From the NCBI GenBank assembly GCA_018340805.1, contig JACMZG010001913.1, positions 33,813,247 to 33,877,246 of the forward strand: a stretch of DNA of 64,000 nucleotides. Reading direction: 5' to 3'. Position 1 is the first letter of the stretch. Every line of letters begins with the position of its first letter. A program made the position numbers and the translations under genes. The stretch is from Microvelia longipes (taxonomy: Eukaryota > Arthropoda > Insecta > Hemiptera > Veliidae). Below are positions 1 through 11,269 of this stretch, in pieces. The notes under the pieces were generated by a model. The model saw only the letters and a program-made list of their open reading frames with translations. It searched no databases and was not told the DNA's origin.

Positions 1-410
1 TTCCAACCAATAAAGGGCTTCAGTCCTTTAAAAAGTAATTTCACTGAATATTTCAGACATTTTCTTATTATGCTGGTATTTTCACTTTCTTATAATTAAA
101 TTTAACATTTTATGACTTAACTTTATACATTCTGATTAAAATTCTTGTTATTAGATTATTTAGAATGGGTACCAGTGGAGTTTTTCTTTTAAAAGAACTA
201 AGTAAAGAATCTCACCACAAAAATATTAATTTAATCAGATCAGTTTAACCTAACAAGGGGCTATCATCAGGGCTGGAGATAGTAAAAAGAAAAAAACAAC
301 TATCGAATTAGAAAAAAAGGCATAATAAAAGATCAAATATAATTTTTTGTATTTTTTTAGCAAATTTTTATCAGATAATGACGACTATAAGGTTGCATTC
401 AAACTTGGTT
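1..410. other. AT-rich DNA, no recognisable feature
   Basis: No open frame, RNA gene or repeat unit could be supported here. The sequence becomes repetitive from about position 411. Confidence 0.5.
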
Positions 411-800
411 ATGTTCGTGTTATAACATACACTGTTACACACTGACTGCCAATACAGTGTATCACTGTTACACCGCTGACATTGACACAATAACAGTGGT
501 ATAACATACACTGTTACACCGCTGACCTGTCATACAATACAGTGTATAACATACACTGTTACACCACTGACACTGTTATACCAATAACAGTGGTATAACA
601 TACACTGTTACACCGCTGACACTGTTATACTAATTAACACACACTATTACATCACTGAAAGTGGCATACCATACACTGTTATACCAATTGACAGTAGATA
701 ACAGTGACAGTGGTATAACAGAGTCAGTGTAATAATTATTGACAACGGTATAACACACACTGTTATCCCACTAATAACAGAGTCAGTGTAATATTTATTA
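411..800. repeat. Minisatellite built on ACACTGTTAYACC / GTGGTATAACA units
   Basis: Imperfect tandem units of about 36 bp, alternating near-palindromic blocks such as GTGTATAACATACAC and CACTGTTACACCGCTGAC. Several units are partly self-complementary, so single strands could fold. Units diverge towards 700-800. The reading frame across 647-847 on the minus strand is a by-product of the periodicity and is not taken as a gene. Confidence 0.8.
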
Positions 801-879
801 CAAGGCATTTCGGGCATCGCTTCCGCAGGTAGTTCGCCATTTGCCATACTCGGCTTCGCCTAATCAGTCAAATGGGTTA

Positions 880-1068
880 ATTACTAGACTGGGCTTACGC
901 CTCGCCAGAAAATCTTTATGGCTTGCCTTCACCTTGAGGATTAATTTATAGAACTCGACTGCGAAATTCCATTTTACTGCCTTATAACATAATGTACTAT
1001 TGCGGAAAGCACAACTAGACCAGAAGATTGATTTTTGAACTAAGTTTTAACTGTTAAGCTAAACACAC
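880..1068 (-). repeat. Fragments of two dispersed repeats (Family G and Family A middle)
   Basis: Positions about 880-1000 match 47640-47790 (shared blocks such as GGATAATTTATARAACTCG and TTTTRCTGCCT). Positions about 1000-1065 match the reverse complement of the Family A middle (AAAGCACAACTAGACC, then GATTTTTGAAC and a CTAAACACACCGG block). Both are old, divergent pieces. Confidence 0.6.
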
Positions 1069-2270
1069 CGGTGGCGGACCTCTGTGCCAGAATTATTTAT
1101 TAGTTAGATATCCTACCGTTTCCAACAGCCTAAATTTCCATTTAATTCACAAATGGCGGACCTCTGTGCCAGAATTATTTATTAGTTAGATATCCTACTG
1201 TTAGCAACAGCTTAAATTTCCATTTAGTTACAGGGCTCTCTGCCTTAAAAGTGGAAAGATTCCTGTAATTTATCACAGCAGCAGAATGGTCACCAGTTTT
1301 TGATTGACGATGTCAATGGTTCATAAATATTTAATCTTAAGTTCTAGATATATTTAACCGTCATGTTTAATGTATTAATTTGTTTATGTTGCTTAATCAT
1401 GTCAATGTAAATATGAAAATAAATAAATAAAAAAAAAAAAAAAAAGTTCGCAAATGGCGGACCTCTGTGCCAGAATTATTTATTAGTTAGATATCCTACT
1501 CTTTGCAACATCATACATTTCCATTTAGATCACAAATGGCGGACCTCTGTGCCAGAATTATTTATTAGTTAGATATCCTTACTCTTTGCAACAGCATTTT
1601 CATTTAGATCACAAATGGCGGACCTCTGTGCCAGAATTATTATTAGTTAGATATCCCTACTTTGCAACACTCATACATTTCCATTAGATCACAATGGCGA
1701 CCTTCTGTGCCAGAATTATTATTAGTTAGATATCCTACTCTTTGCAACAGCATAACATTTTCATTTAGATCCAAATGGCGGACCTCTGTGCCAGAATTAT
1801 TTATTAGTTAAGATATCCTACTCTTTGCAACAGCATACATTCCATTTAGTTCACAAATGGCGGACCTCTGTGCCAGAATTATTTATTAGTTAGATATCCT
1901 ACTCTTTGCAACAGCATACATTTCCATTTAGTTCACAAATGGCGGACCTCTGTACCAGAATGATTTATTAGTTATATCCTACTCTTTGCAACATCATACA
2001 TTTCCATTTAGTTCACAAATGGCGGACCTCTGTACCAGAATGATTTATTAGGTTAGATATCCTACTCTTTGCAACAGCATACATTTTCATTTAGATCACA
2101 AATGGTGGACCTCTGTGCCAGAATGATTTATTAGTTATACATCCTACTCTTTGCAACAGCATACATTTCATTTAGATCACCAAATGGTGACAATGGCGAC
2201 CTCTGTGCCAAAATTATTTATTAGTTAGACATCCTCTCTTTGCTCAGCAACTTTCCATTTAGATTACAAA
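1069..2270. repeat. Tandem satellite, about 85-90 bp unit (GGCGGACCTCTGTGCCAG)
   Basis: About 12-13 head-to-tail units, each starting near AAATGGCGGACCTCTGTGCC and continuing through TTATTAGTTAGATATCC and TTGCAACAGCATACATTTCC. Single-base indels are frequent (for example 1630-1720 and 2160-2240), so no coding frame survives. The array is interrupted at about 1230-1445 by a poly(A) insertion. The start of the unit resembles one end of the dispersed Family F repeat (GCGGACCACCGCGCCGGAAT near 16273), so the satellite may have grown from a Family F copy. Confidence 0.85.
1230..1445 (+). mobile_element. Poly(A)-tailed retroposon inserted in the satellite
   Basis: A roughly 215-bp block foreign to the satellite unit starts with CAGGGCTCTCTGCC and ends with AAATAAATAAATAAA followed by a run of A. 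The satellite sequence resumes directly after it, and a short AGTT/GTT duplication is visible at both edges. The A-rich 3' tail and target duplication are typical of LINE-mediated insertion. It may be a SINE or a strongly 5'-truncated LINE; no coding sequence was recognised. Confidence 0.65.
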
Positions 2271-3256
2271 GCCTCAAGTATAATTATTTTCAAAACAACA
2301 ATGCTCAGTTTATAACACATAATAACACATAACGTATAGGAACGCATCAATATACCTCTTCTAATGAAGAGACAATTTTGACATGTATTCCAACACAATC
2401 TTAGTCTGTGTCAATCATGTTAAAGTTAAAATGGAGGATATGTCAGTGTAAAGTATTGATAATGTCAAAACAATACCATATTCCCTTTAGGATTAAATGA
2501 AAGGTTAAATATTCCTAGAACATGTCATCCATGGTATTAGCCCTCACCTCACCAACATGAAATTAGTGACAGTATTATTTTGAAAATTGTGGCACGGAGG
2601 TCAGCAAGCCCGGCGAATTCCCCTCGGAATTCTTACTTCCTTCTTTAATAATCTATTTCTCTTAACATGTTGCTTTATTCATCACAACCTGGACAAATGC
2701 TGTACTGCATGTTACTCATTTGTTTTAGGATTTCTCAATCACGCGCACAAATTATTTTATCAAACAATATTTTGCGCCCCTGTTTAATTGATAAAAAAAC
2801 AACTAATAAACCTCATAACCTTCATAAATCTCATTTTCCGCTGATCTTTAAAGTTGTAGATTTCCGTAATATTCCAAATTGTATTTTTTATTTCCAGTAA
2901 TTTAAAACGGTTTTATTGACGTCACTAAAACCCGGTATCACTAAATCAGGATCTTCTACACAATAAAGTTGATTATCGTACGATGTTAATTTAAATCTCT
3001 GTCTAATTCTTTCCGTAGCTGTTTAATTTAAGGTTATTAGTACAACAATACTAGAGAACAATAACAGATTATCTAACAAAGGAATACATAATGCAGATTT
3101 TTATCTTACCAAAATTCTGTTTATCGACTATAGAATGACACAATATTTTTCTAGATTAAATTACTTTACGTAAGAGAAAAAACAAAAAACACCTTAACAC
3201 AAATACAAAGTATTAGTTTTCTGCAATAACTAGTAATTCTATATTATTTTTTTAAT
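2271..3256. other. Non-coding AT-rich DNA with one Family F fragment
   Basis: No gene is supported. About 2587-2680 (TGGCACGGAGGTCAGCAAG, then GGCGAATTCCC and a TTAATAATC block) matches the dispersed Family F repeat also seen at 16165-16440, 18280-18400, 29070-29210, 46815-46955 and 49610-49720. The two overlapping frames at 2587-2900 lie on this repeat and look like chance. Confidence 0.5.
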
Positions 3257-3672
3257 TGTGTTTGGATCATCAAGTTCGTATCTTATCTTATTTTCGCTTC
3301 AAAGCGATTAACTATTAACCTTGGGACGTTTTACAGATCTAGTTTTATCATACGACAATTCTATTTCATTTACCAAACAACGACTATAATAATCAGAATC
3401 GTGCCAAATTTCGTATGCGTTATATTAAAACGCACAGAATGCGTTTAACGAAGATATATTTTAGTAATAAGATATCTTCGTTAAACGCATTCTGTGCGTT
3501 TTAATATAACGCATACGAAATTTGGCACGATTCTGATTATTATAGTCGTTGTTTGGTAAATGAAATAGAATTGTCGTATGATAAAACTAGATCTGTAAAA
3601 CGTCCCAAGGTTAATAGTTAATCGCTTTGAAGCGAAAATAAGATAAGATACGAACTTGATGATCCAAACACA
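3257..3672. repeat. Perfect inverted repeat, 201-bp arms, 14-bp loop
   Basis: The left arm 3257-3457 and right arm 3472-3672 are exact reverse complements over 201 bp when read base by base. They are separated by 14 nt (ATTTTAGTAATAAG). The arms hold no recognisable coding domain. The 74-codon minus-strand frame over 3481-3705 simply reads the right arm. Zero mismatches means either a very recent event or a fold-back assembly or library artefact. Confidence 0.95.
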
Positions 3673-5209
3673 GTAATAAGCAGTAAAAAATGAGTGTCTG
3701 AACATTACATCCTAAAGACTCTTTTGCGTAATTTATCAAACATTAATACAACATTTCTATTAGCCACGATTAGTCCCTACGACAAAGAATGACGGAGAAA
3801 TTTGAAGCATTTGAAAAAGACTGCCTTTTTAATTTTAAAGCTCGATAAAAAATATTTAGCATCTCCGAGTTGGTAGAAATGTAACCAATGATTAGTAAGT
3901 CTGCAATATCTCAGCAAGTATTTCCAGAGGTTATCTGACCACTAATTGGGTCACTTTTAAAACTACCATTGTGAAGAAACAAACGGTTTTCAACCTTCCT
4001 TTAAGCCTAATTATAGACCCTGCTAAGCTATTTCCATGACTCAACTAGAACTCAAAAGTACCCAAATTTAAGTATAAACTAAAACATTGATTTATTAATT
4101 ATAAAAAATGTCCAAAGGAATACAACTGGATTGTACTCAAGAAAATACAAGTGATATGGATTAAGATTTTTCAAAAAAGCTTAATACATTATAAAAATGA
4201 AAACCCCATTTAACAAATTATTTCTAAACTTTCTTTGTTTTGAAAAATTTAAGGAGAGGAAAAAATTAAAAAGACGTCTATTTCACCACAAAATATTCAT
4301 TAATCTTATCTTGAACATCTTTTCTTCATTTTTCCACCCCTTTTCAAAAAATTTCTCTGCCTGTACATAAACCTTCGGATTTTAAATGAAAACCATTTTC
4401 TTAAGGTTTTCGAAAAAAGCGAAGATTTAAAAACATTTTTCCTCTTGCCTTGTTCAAAATTTGTCGGTCTATTTAAACAAACGGTTGTCAGACGAGTTCT
4501 TTATGTTTATAAGAAAAGCTCTATTTTCACAAATACCTTCCCGAATTTTACTAAAGATTTTCCGTTTTCAGTAAAAAAACTCGCTTATTTTCCATGCCAT
4601 CGATCTTACGAGACGTAAGATGAATTGGAACTTTTCGAGATAAACTTTCTCCTTCCTTACTGTATTATTTCGTCTTTTATTTTTTTAATCGATTATTACC
4701 TAGAAACGGATTCCAATGATCAAAATTTAATCTAATTTTAAATATCTTAGGTTTAAGAAGTTGCGTCATAAAATTATAACTTTAAAATTTCATAAAAGTC
4801 ATAAAGTTTAGATCTAAAACTATAAATCTTAAGTTTCTCATTCTTTGTTTAGGGATCTTGTTTTCTTTGTTTTTCTTTGTTCTGGAATGAAAGAACATTT
4901 CCAATGAGGTCCTGGATGATGCCACTACATCATTGAAGATGTCTCCTAAGTAAAAGATAAACTGGATCTATCATCATTATTTTATTTTGCTAATATTTTC
5001 AAGATCATCTATCATGGATTCGTCATCATTCCCTTCACAACAGGACTTTGAACTATAATTGATAGCTTATTTTTCATAATTTGATATTGATATTGACAAA
5101 ACCATATCATTTGTAAAATTAATTAGTAAAATTTAAACTTGTAAATGTAACTTCACAGACATACTGTAGCGTGATAAAACAATCATCTGTTGAGCTTCTG
5201 TAAAGTAAA
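3673..5209. other. AT-rich DNA, no recognisable feature
   Basis: I see no convincing open frame, tandem repeat, TIR or tRNA-like block in this 1.5 kb. Composition is mixed rather than simple sequence. Confidence 0.4.
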
Positions 5210-5622
5210 TAAAAAAAAACCGGGTACGGGGTACCTTGGAACATTTTCTTACCACATCAGATTCGCTACGCTCGTCCTCCCTACTTTAGACTCGTTTCGC
5301 TCGTCCACAGAATATAAAATTTGCCATATTTAAACTACAACGTCTTCGGACTAGCTTTATTTGTCTTCAGATAGTAATTATATTAGTTTTATGCCCAGCG
5401 GCTAACCATCCAAGATCTGACCTCGCTTGATGCTGTATAACTTTAATGATCAAACAAAAACCATAGATACACTTGCCACATTGAAGCGAAATTTGATACA
5501 ATTATTCATTACGTAAAGAGATACACTAGTATTATTACATGGATTATTTTCTGGTTTTTAGCGTTTTTAAAATACATACATAAGTCATTCGATAAAAATT
5601 GAACTGAAGCTGATAATAAGAA
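5210..5622 (-). repeat. Family A copy, 3' two-thirds, running into the gap
   Basis: Reading the minus strand, the tail starts at GGGTACGGGGTACC (5222) and runs through ATTCGCTACGCTCGTCC and GACTCGTTTCGCTCGTCC. Next comes the 5S rRNA-like module (5393-5455) and the conserved AAGTCATTCGATAAAAATTG block. The rest of the copy is lost in the assembly gap from 5623. Confidence 0.8.
5393..5455 (-). ncRNA. 5S rRNA-like module inside Family A (not a functional 5S gene)
   Basis: On the minus strand the order GATCA, AAGTTATACAGCATC, GAGGTCAG, TCTTGGATGGTTAGCCGC, TGGG follows the 3' half of metazoan 5S rRNA, which contains the internal RNA polymerase III box A and box C regions. The 5' half of 5S is absent, so this is a repeat-embedded derivative. 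Confidence 0.65.
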
Positions 5623-5797
5623 NNNNNNNNNNNNNNNNNNNNNNNNNNNNNNNNNNNNNNNNNNNNNNNNNNNNNNNNNNNNNNNNNNNNNNNNNNNNNN
5701 NNNNNNNNNNNNNNNNNNNNNNNNNNNNNNNNNNNNNNNNNNNNNNNNNNNNNNNNNNNNNNNNNNNNNNNNNNNNNNNNNNNNNNNNNNNNNNNNN
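5623..5797. other. Assembly gap (175 N)
   Basis: A run of N characters. The 80-codon minus-strand frame crossing it is meaningless. Confidence 1.
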
Positions 5798-7289
5798 TAA
5801 AACTAAAATATAACTATAATAAAGCATCCAGAATATTAAAACTTGAGAGTATTTAATATTATTTTCATATTCTATCTTGAAATCACCACAGGAGATTAAT
5901 TAGATCACTGCTCTCCAGCAGAAATCATATTTTATTTATTTATTAATTTTATTTAAATTATTGAGAATGGCTGCCATAGCGTCTTTATTTTCAAACGAAC
6001 AACCTATTATGACACAAACCTGATTAATCCTAAGATTTTGTTTTATATAATAAAAACTATTTTGAAGTAGATAGTCGTGTCGTTAAATTGGTAATAAAGA
6101 ATAAGTTATAATATTAACTTAAAAAAGTGGGATGAATGTTATGGTAAGGAGAGTTAGTTTTAGAGCTGCCGCTAGATGCCAGCACCTAGTTCACCCCTAC
6201 CGTCTGTTTGACGCTCTCGTATACCTCCCGACATTCTATACCTATTATTCTTTGGGTTCTACTATCTTAACTGTAATACTATGATTCAATACAACGGAAA
6301 AATAAGCGTGTACACTACTTATATCATTTCAACTTAATCTTATAAACCTTTTTATAATTCTTGTTATTATTTAGTAGCAATCTGTCGCTTTTTTCGAAAC
6401 ATAACAAATAATATTTTCTTCATCAAGTATATGTCTCTTAATATGCTAATTGCAGATAATTAAGACTTAAGCCATAATTACAGACCTCCTTCTTTATTTT
6501 CTATTACCAGCTATTTAGTCTGTTGGTTAATCTGTTAGTCTAAGAGCAGATCAGCGGGCTCAAAAAGTTGTTGTTGTTTTTCAGAAAAATAATAAATATC
6601 ATTAAGCTTGAATTATGTGAGTTTATTTTATATATGAACACTAGCATAAGAGATAGACTGAGTAGCGAGATATTACTCATATTCTAATATTCTTATAAAG
6701 GCTCTTTAAATAGTAGAACTATCTGAAACAAAAAGATAACCTCTTAATATAAAAACAAATTAAAAGACTCTCATAATAGATAATGTTAACAAATCAAAAT
6801 TATATTAGATCAGGATAGACCACAACCTGTTCAAATCTACTCATCGAAAGTTCAACCACAAAAAATAAAATATAAAAGAATAACATTTTGTTAAGTATTA
6901 TGGTTACTATTTTTTCCTTTCACCCACAGGATAAATTCTCCATATACTTGCTCTCTGAGAGTTCATGGTCTACTGTGTCTAATAATTATTAAGATGTCAG
7001 ATATAAGGGACATAAACCCTTACTTTTTTTTTGTGTCAAGTGCGAGTTTCTAAGAGATATGTTGTGCGAAAGAGACTTTTAGTTTATTATATTCTGTCTC
7101 TCAAGAGAAAGGAGGAGGTTTTGCGGCCGCAAGAAAGGAAATTTGTGTATGGTCAGTGTAATTGCTCTCTCTAATTGCATTTATTCAATATACAGAGTAT
7201 GTTAATTAATGTTTGTAACCTTCTCTTTGATTATTGTTTTGAAGTTTCGTATCTTTTTGTGTTTAGTTAAAAATCTAGTGAAAATATTA
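5798..7289. other. AT-rich DNA, no recognisable feature
   Basis: No gene, RNA or repeat family could be assigned. A moderately GC-richer stretch lies at about 6160-6240 but carries no recognisable motif. Confidence 0.4.
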
Positions 7290-7800
7290 ATTTTTTAAGA
7301 GGATTCCTGAGAAAAAAAAAAATTAACGATTTATAACACAGCGCCTATGTAAAAATAGAAATGTTATACTTAATATAAGAAATACATTCAACACAAATTT
7401 TAAATTGTTTATAATGTTAAAAACAAACTTAAAACAAAGACTTATTTCAGCTCTAATTCACTCCACTCCTAATGTCATGCTTTTTCATATGTTATTACTT
7501 CTATCTAAAATCTATTAAAGATAATTTAATTTTAAACAATCTTTTAGAGATACTCTTTAAATATAATTTTGCTACAAACCACACATTAGTTCGCCCGCTT
7601 AAATGTGAGTTAAAAAGCAATAAAAGAAATCATTTTAATTATAAACAGATTATTTAGATTTTTTAAAACAATTTACAGATTAATTAATTTAATAAGAAAA
7701 TCCTTTCTAATTTGTATTCAGCATAAGTGTTCTACTCCTTTTTATTTCTTTCACTTTCTCTCGTAATGTTTTTTTTTTTCTCAGGAATCCTTTAAAAATA
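7290..7800. mobile_element. Candidate non-autonomous TIR element (MITE-like)
   Basis: The block GGATTCCTGAGAAAAAAAAA at 7301-7320 is repeated in inverted form at about 7771-7791, with flanking TTTTTAAGA/TTTTTAAA extending the match. This gives a roughly 500-bp AT-rich unit with about 25-bp ends. No transposase sequence lies inside; the 61-codon frame at 7472 is low-complexity. The target duplication is unclear because both flanks are A/T runs. Confidence 0.5.
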
Positions 7801-7859
7801 ATTTTCACAGTTTAAATAAGCACTAAGTATATTAAAGCAATAAAATATACTGTCGATGT

Positions 7860-8890
7860 CGATATATAGAAAGATTATAGTGTTTACAAATAAAAACCGA
7901 AACCGGGATTTCACGAGAACAATCCGTTTCAGGTGTTTTTAAGACCGACTCCCTGAGTAGTAATAAATAAATCGTTTATTTGTATATAAATACCTGTTTT
8001 ACTTAAAAGGTTAAATTTACAAATTATAAATAAATGATAATATATATTGACCATTTGTGTCGCATGAGCTCACGGCTTGTGCGCGACACGAGTCTACTTC
8101 TTATATCTAATGCTTATATCTACTCCTATATCTAATTAAATAAAGTAAAAAGCATAAAAAAAAGTATGCATTTATAAATTTAAGTCAACAAAGTTAAACA
8201 AACAAAAGAGAAAAAATAAATGTATTGCCTAATTAGGTACCTAAGAATTGTTTAACTTATTTTTAAAGGTCTCGTAAAGGACAGTATGTATGTATATACA
8301 GTATAATATGTATGGGCAAGTTATTGTACAGTCTAGGAGCTGTGAAAGCACTGTGATTACACGCAGCTGATGTTCTGCAGCTAGGCGCAACTATCCTCTC
8401 ATCGTCTTGACTTCTAGTCTGATATTTATGTCTGAATAATGGAAAATTAGAAATATTTTTCTTAATTAATAAAATCTGCTTAAATTTGTACAAATCTCTT
8501 ATATAAGGCACATTAAAATCCTTAAAAACTTGGTCTGAAGCATATCTTATGTTTTTCTTTAAGCAGATTTTAATAATTCTTTTCTGTGTTATTTTCCAAC
8601 AATTCATACTGGATGGCACCAAGTCGTATTACGTGTTTTTCCTATCCGTGTGTGGGTGTGTGTGTATGTATTACCACCGAAGCTCCCAGTGTGTTTTTGC
8701 TAACGAGTTGACACTCGGTAGGAAAATCAATAATTAGATGCAGTTGTTCTGTCCGATAAAATTATTTTTCATGACTTCTATAATGAATAACCGGCAATAA
8801 TGAATCGACAAAAGTTCGAAAATTCAAAAATCGCACGCATCTAGTCATATAAAAGAAAAATTATTACTATCTATTAAAGTATACGAAATA
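7860..8890 (+). repeat. Family A copy split by a LINE fragment
   Basis: About 7868-7965 carries the Family A head (GTGTTTACAAATAAAAACCG, CCGGGATTTCACGAGAACA, CCGTTTCAGGTGTTTTTAAG). The next part of the family (GTGTGTGTATGTATTACC, AGCTCCCAGTGTG, GAGTTGACACT, then the TTCATGACTTC block) resumes at about 8630. The sequence between is a minus-strand LINE 3' end, so the LINE landed in an existing Family A copy. Confidence 0.7.
7966..8625 (-). pseudogene. 5'-truncated non-LTR retrotransposon: C-terminus of reverse transcriptase ORF plus 3' UTR
   Basis: The minus-strand frame 8622-8263 (119 codons) reads like the region after the reverse-transcriptase thumb of CR1/L2/Jockey-type LINEs. It has KRIIKICLKK, a FKDFNVPYIRDLYKFKQI helix-like block, FRHKYQTRSQDD and SAFTAPRLYNNLP, the last two matching the usual H-Y-T-R and P-L-YN-LP signatures. 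The frame is lost after LYNNLP and continues in another frame as FKNKL. AT-rich 3' UTR follows to about 7966, ending in an AAATAAATAA-type tail. All catalytic motifs lie upstream and are absent, so this is a dead 3' fragment. Its sequence differs from the LINE at 60.4-64 kb, so a second LINE family is likely. Confidence 0.75.
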
Positions 8891-9231
8891 ATTTACCTTT
8901 TTGTATTCTAGCTTCTTGGAAGTGTAGAAGGTTTAAAATTAAAAATAAGATAGTTGTCTCGAAACCTTTATAGGTCCCCATTCCAAGGCGGATCTGAAAC
9001 AATAAATAAATCAGATATAAATATCTAAAATTAAGTTATTAACATGAGGATGGTTTAAATGAGTTTTTAAGATGGTTTTAGGTCACTTCTTAAGTAATAA
9101 ATCACACCGGGAGACTAAACCAAATCAGTAAACTACATCGCTAAATACGAAAAAATCAGGTACGGGGTATCATCAAGGCCTTATCTGGAGAAGTATTGTG
9201 CACTCAGGTTCAGGATCAGGTCGAATTCTAA
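8891..9231. other. AT-rich DNA with a Family A tail scrap
   Basis: Only a short reverse-oriented Family A terminus (AAATCAGGTACGGGGTATC near 9156) is recognisable. Nothing else is supported. Confidence 0.4.
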
Positions 9232-9600
9232 CCAGCAGGTCGTAGAGCAGGTCGCCTATTGTATATTCGCTTATTATCCTCCCTATCCCCTCTTGTCCGT
9301 CTTGTTAGTGTTGTCAATTCTCTACCAATCTCTCGTGATAATTTGTTTACTTTCTGTACTTTATCCTCTGTTCTGAATCTATTGGCTTGATTTTTATTTT
9401 TAAGTTTTAAGTTACATAATTTTAATTTACGCTGTCTAGTCAATTAGGTTAAGTTTAATTTTATTCTTAATTTTAAAATTTTTGATTATTATAATCTGTG
9501 TTCTTATATGCAGAGTTCCCTACTTGTGGTTTATCTGTTTAGGGGCTCTTCAAAATATAAATAAATAAAATAAAAATAAATAAATATTTATTTTTATTAA
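9232..9600 (+). pseudogene. 5'-truncated LINE: last ~55 codons of reverse transcriptase ORF plus 3' UTR
   Basis: The plus-strand frame from 9232 reads PAGRRAGRLLYIRLLSSL, then PLVRLVSVVNSLPISRDN, then a leucine-rich end and a stop at about 9399. It aligns without gaps to the end of ORF2 in the LINE at 60.4-64 kb (GRRRGRFLYVKELSSI, VRCVSSLNSLPIN, stop at 63869), including the GRRxGR block and the NSLPI motif. The 3' UTR runs to an AAATAAATAAAATAAAA tail near 9600. It is therefore a dead-on-arrival copy of the same or a close family. The minus-strand frame at 9228-9443 is its shadow. Confidence 0.75.
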
Positions 9601-9770
9601 ATAGGTACAGAAGTCATTCGATAAAAATTAAACTAATACTAATAAGTAAACGAAACTTCCCACATATAATAAACCGATGGACCGATCGACAAATTTCTCT
9701 ATTTTTTTACGAATTATCAAAATTGCCGAGTCATTATTGCGGGTAAATTGAAATTAAATATTTTTATTTA
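9600..9770 (-). repeat. Family A middle fragment
   Basis: AAGTCATTCGATAAAAATTA, ATAGACCGA-type and GCCGAGTCATTATTGCGGGT blocks match the reverse complement of the Family A middle. Together with the terminal scrap near 9156 this suggests the LINE at 9232-9600 inserted into a reverse Family A copy. Confidence 0.55.
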
Positions 9771-10954
9771 TTTATTAGAAAGTATTATTTACAATGTTTG
9801 ATAGTAATTTAATAACACTGAGTTGGCAACTCCACCAGAGTTAAAAACTTTAACAAGTTAAAGAAATGTGTTTTGTAAATGCTTACAATTTAGATCAGGA
9901 AAAAATAGCAAAAACAACATTGCTGTGAATGATTCGCTTCGCTCGCTATTAAATATAGTCGCTTCGGTAAAAGAAAGATTCATTCCACAGCCTTGTGGTA
10001 TAATATACTATTGTACAATTTGTAAGAATAAGTTCTTTTACGGCCATCCAACAGTACAGTACTCATTATTCAAAAGTTCTTCCACAGTTTTATAAACAAG
10101 AGAAACAAACTCTAAGCTTGTTCAACAGTTGTCAGCTCTATATAAATTAATTATAAATAATCCGTATGGACGGTAAAGTAATTCTTTTATTCCACAGAAC
10201 AATTTTCAAGGTATGCCTGCCTTTAACAATCTTAATATTAAAAAAACAACAAGAAATGAAATCGCACGTAAAATAACCTACACCAGATGTTCTCTTCAGA
10301 ACCTGAGGTAGAATTTCGTCCTCGTGTGTTTTTTAATAATACTTTCCCAGCCTTCACTAAAAAAATATGTTTTTTACTCTTTTCCATGATGTAGTTTTAA
10401 TATAAAAAACAAAAAATTATAACCTACTCTCTTTTAGTAATTCAGTTTAAATAAACTACATAGTATATCTAAATAACCTAGAAGAGAGACAACTAATTTA
10501 AGTGTATTGCACACGGGGGAAATTACCAGCACTAACCTCACACAATAAATACACCGGAGTTTTTCCACCTTAAACCACTATTTTTATATCTTTGCTCTAT
10601 TTTTAGTTTAAAAATTATCTTTTGAAAAACTGTACGAAGACATCACTTGGATTGTTTGAAAATTTTATTGCACAAAAGATTTTTCTGTTGTTTCCTTCAA
10701 TAAAACAACTGAATAAAAATCCCGTCACACAATAAGGAAAAGTAAGACTTTCTTAGAAATCTAAAGGGAAAAGTAATATAAAATAAACAATTTTATATTG
10801 AGCAATACAATAACAATTATTGTTGTTAGAGCTAATTATTGTTATTAGAGTTAATATAGTTTCATTGGATTGAGGGGGCAGAGAGAGAAAGAATTCCAGG
10901 ATTGTACACAGACAAAAGTTAAGAATCAGGATTAAAATAGAATAATCTGACGCG
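9771..10954. other. AT-rich DNA, no recognisable gene
   Basis: The 75-codon frame at 9868-10095 includes a GATTCGCTTCGCTCG block typical of Family A tails and is not a recognised protein. The 70-codon minus-strand frame at 10753-10965 has no domain I recognise. Confidence 0.4.
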
Positions 10955-11215
10955 TGAGTCAGCATACCGAGTTTCCTTTGAAATGCGTCTTCTGAAATGG
11001 CAAACTATTCTATAATAGCTAAAATAAACAACCAAAAGCATCATGAATGCTGTTAACAACAAATTTGTTAACAAATTTGTTTAACTTTACCCATGTTCTT
11101 CTTTTTTAACTTTATTCATTACTTATGTTCTTTTGTTTTTTGTACTTTAACATTGTTTTTGGACACATTGTGTCTGTTTTTGTATTTTAATAAATAAATA
11201 AATAAAAAAAATTAC
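10955..11215 (+). repeat. Family F scrap followed by a LINE-like 3' tail
   Basis: About 10960-11010 (AGCATACCGAGTTTCCTTTG, AAATGCGTC) matches Family F. About 11060-11210 is a T-rich block ending TTTTAATAAATAAATAAATA and an A run, the form of a LINE 3' end. No coding residue remains, so the second call is tentative. Confidence 0.4.
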
Positions 11216-11269
11216 ATCTCTTGTAATGGCATATATGTAGTAACAATCATGAGCTAGCCCTCATGAATG

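Noticed and set aside
5585..5827. 80-codon minus-strand frame
   Set aside because: Crosses the run of N; no real sequence.
9156..9185. GGGGTATCATCAAGGC shared with the RT region at about 62980
   Set aside because: A 16-bp match next to a Family A terminus that itself ends GGGGTAYC. Likely coincidence, and no reading frame supports it.
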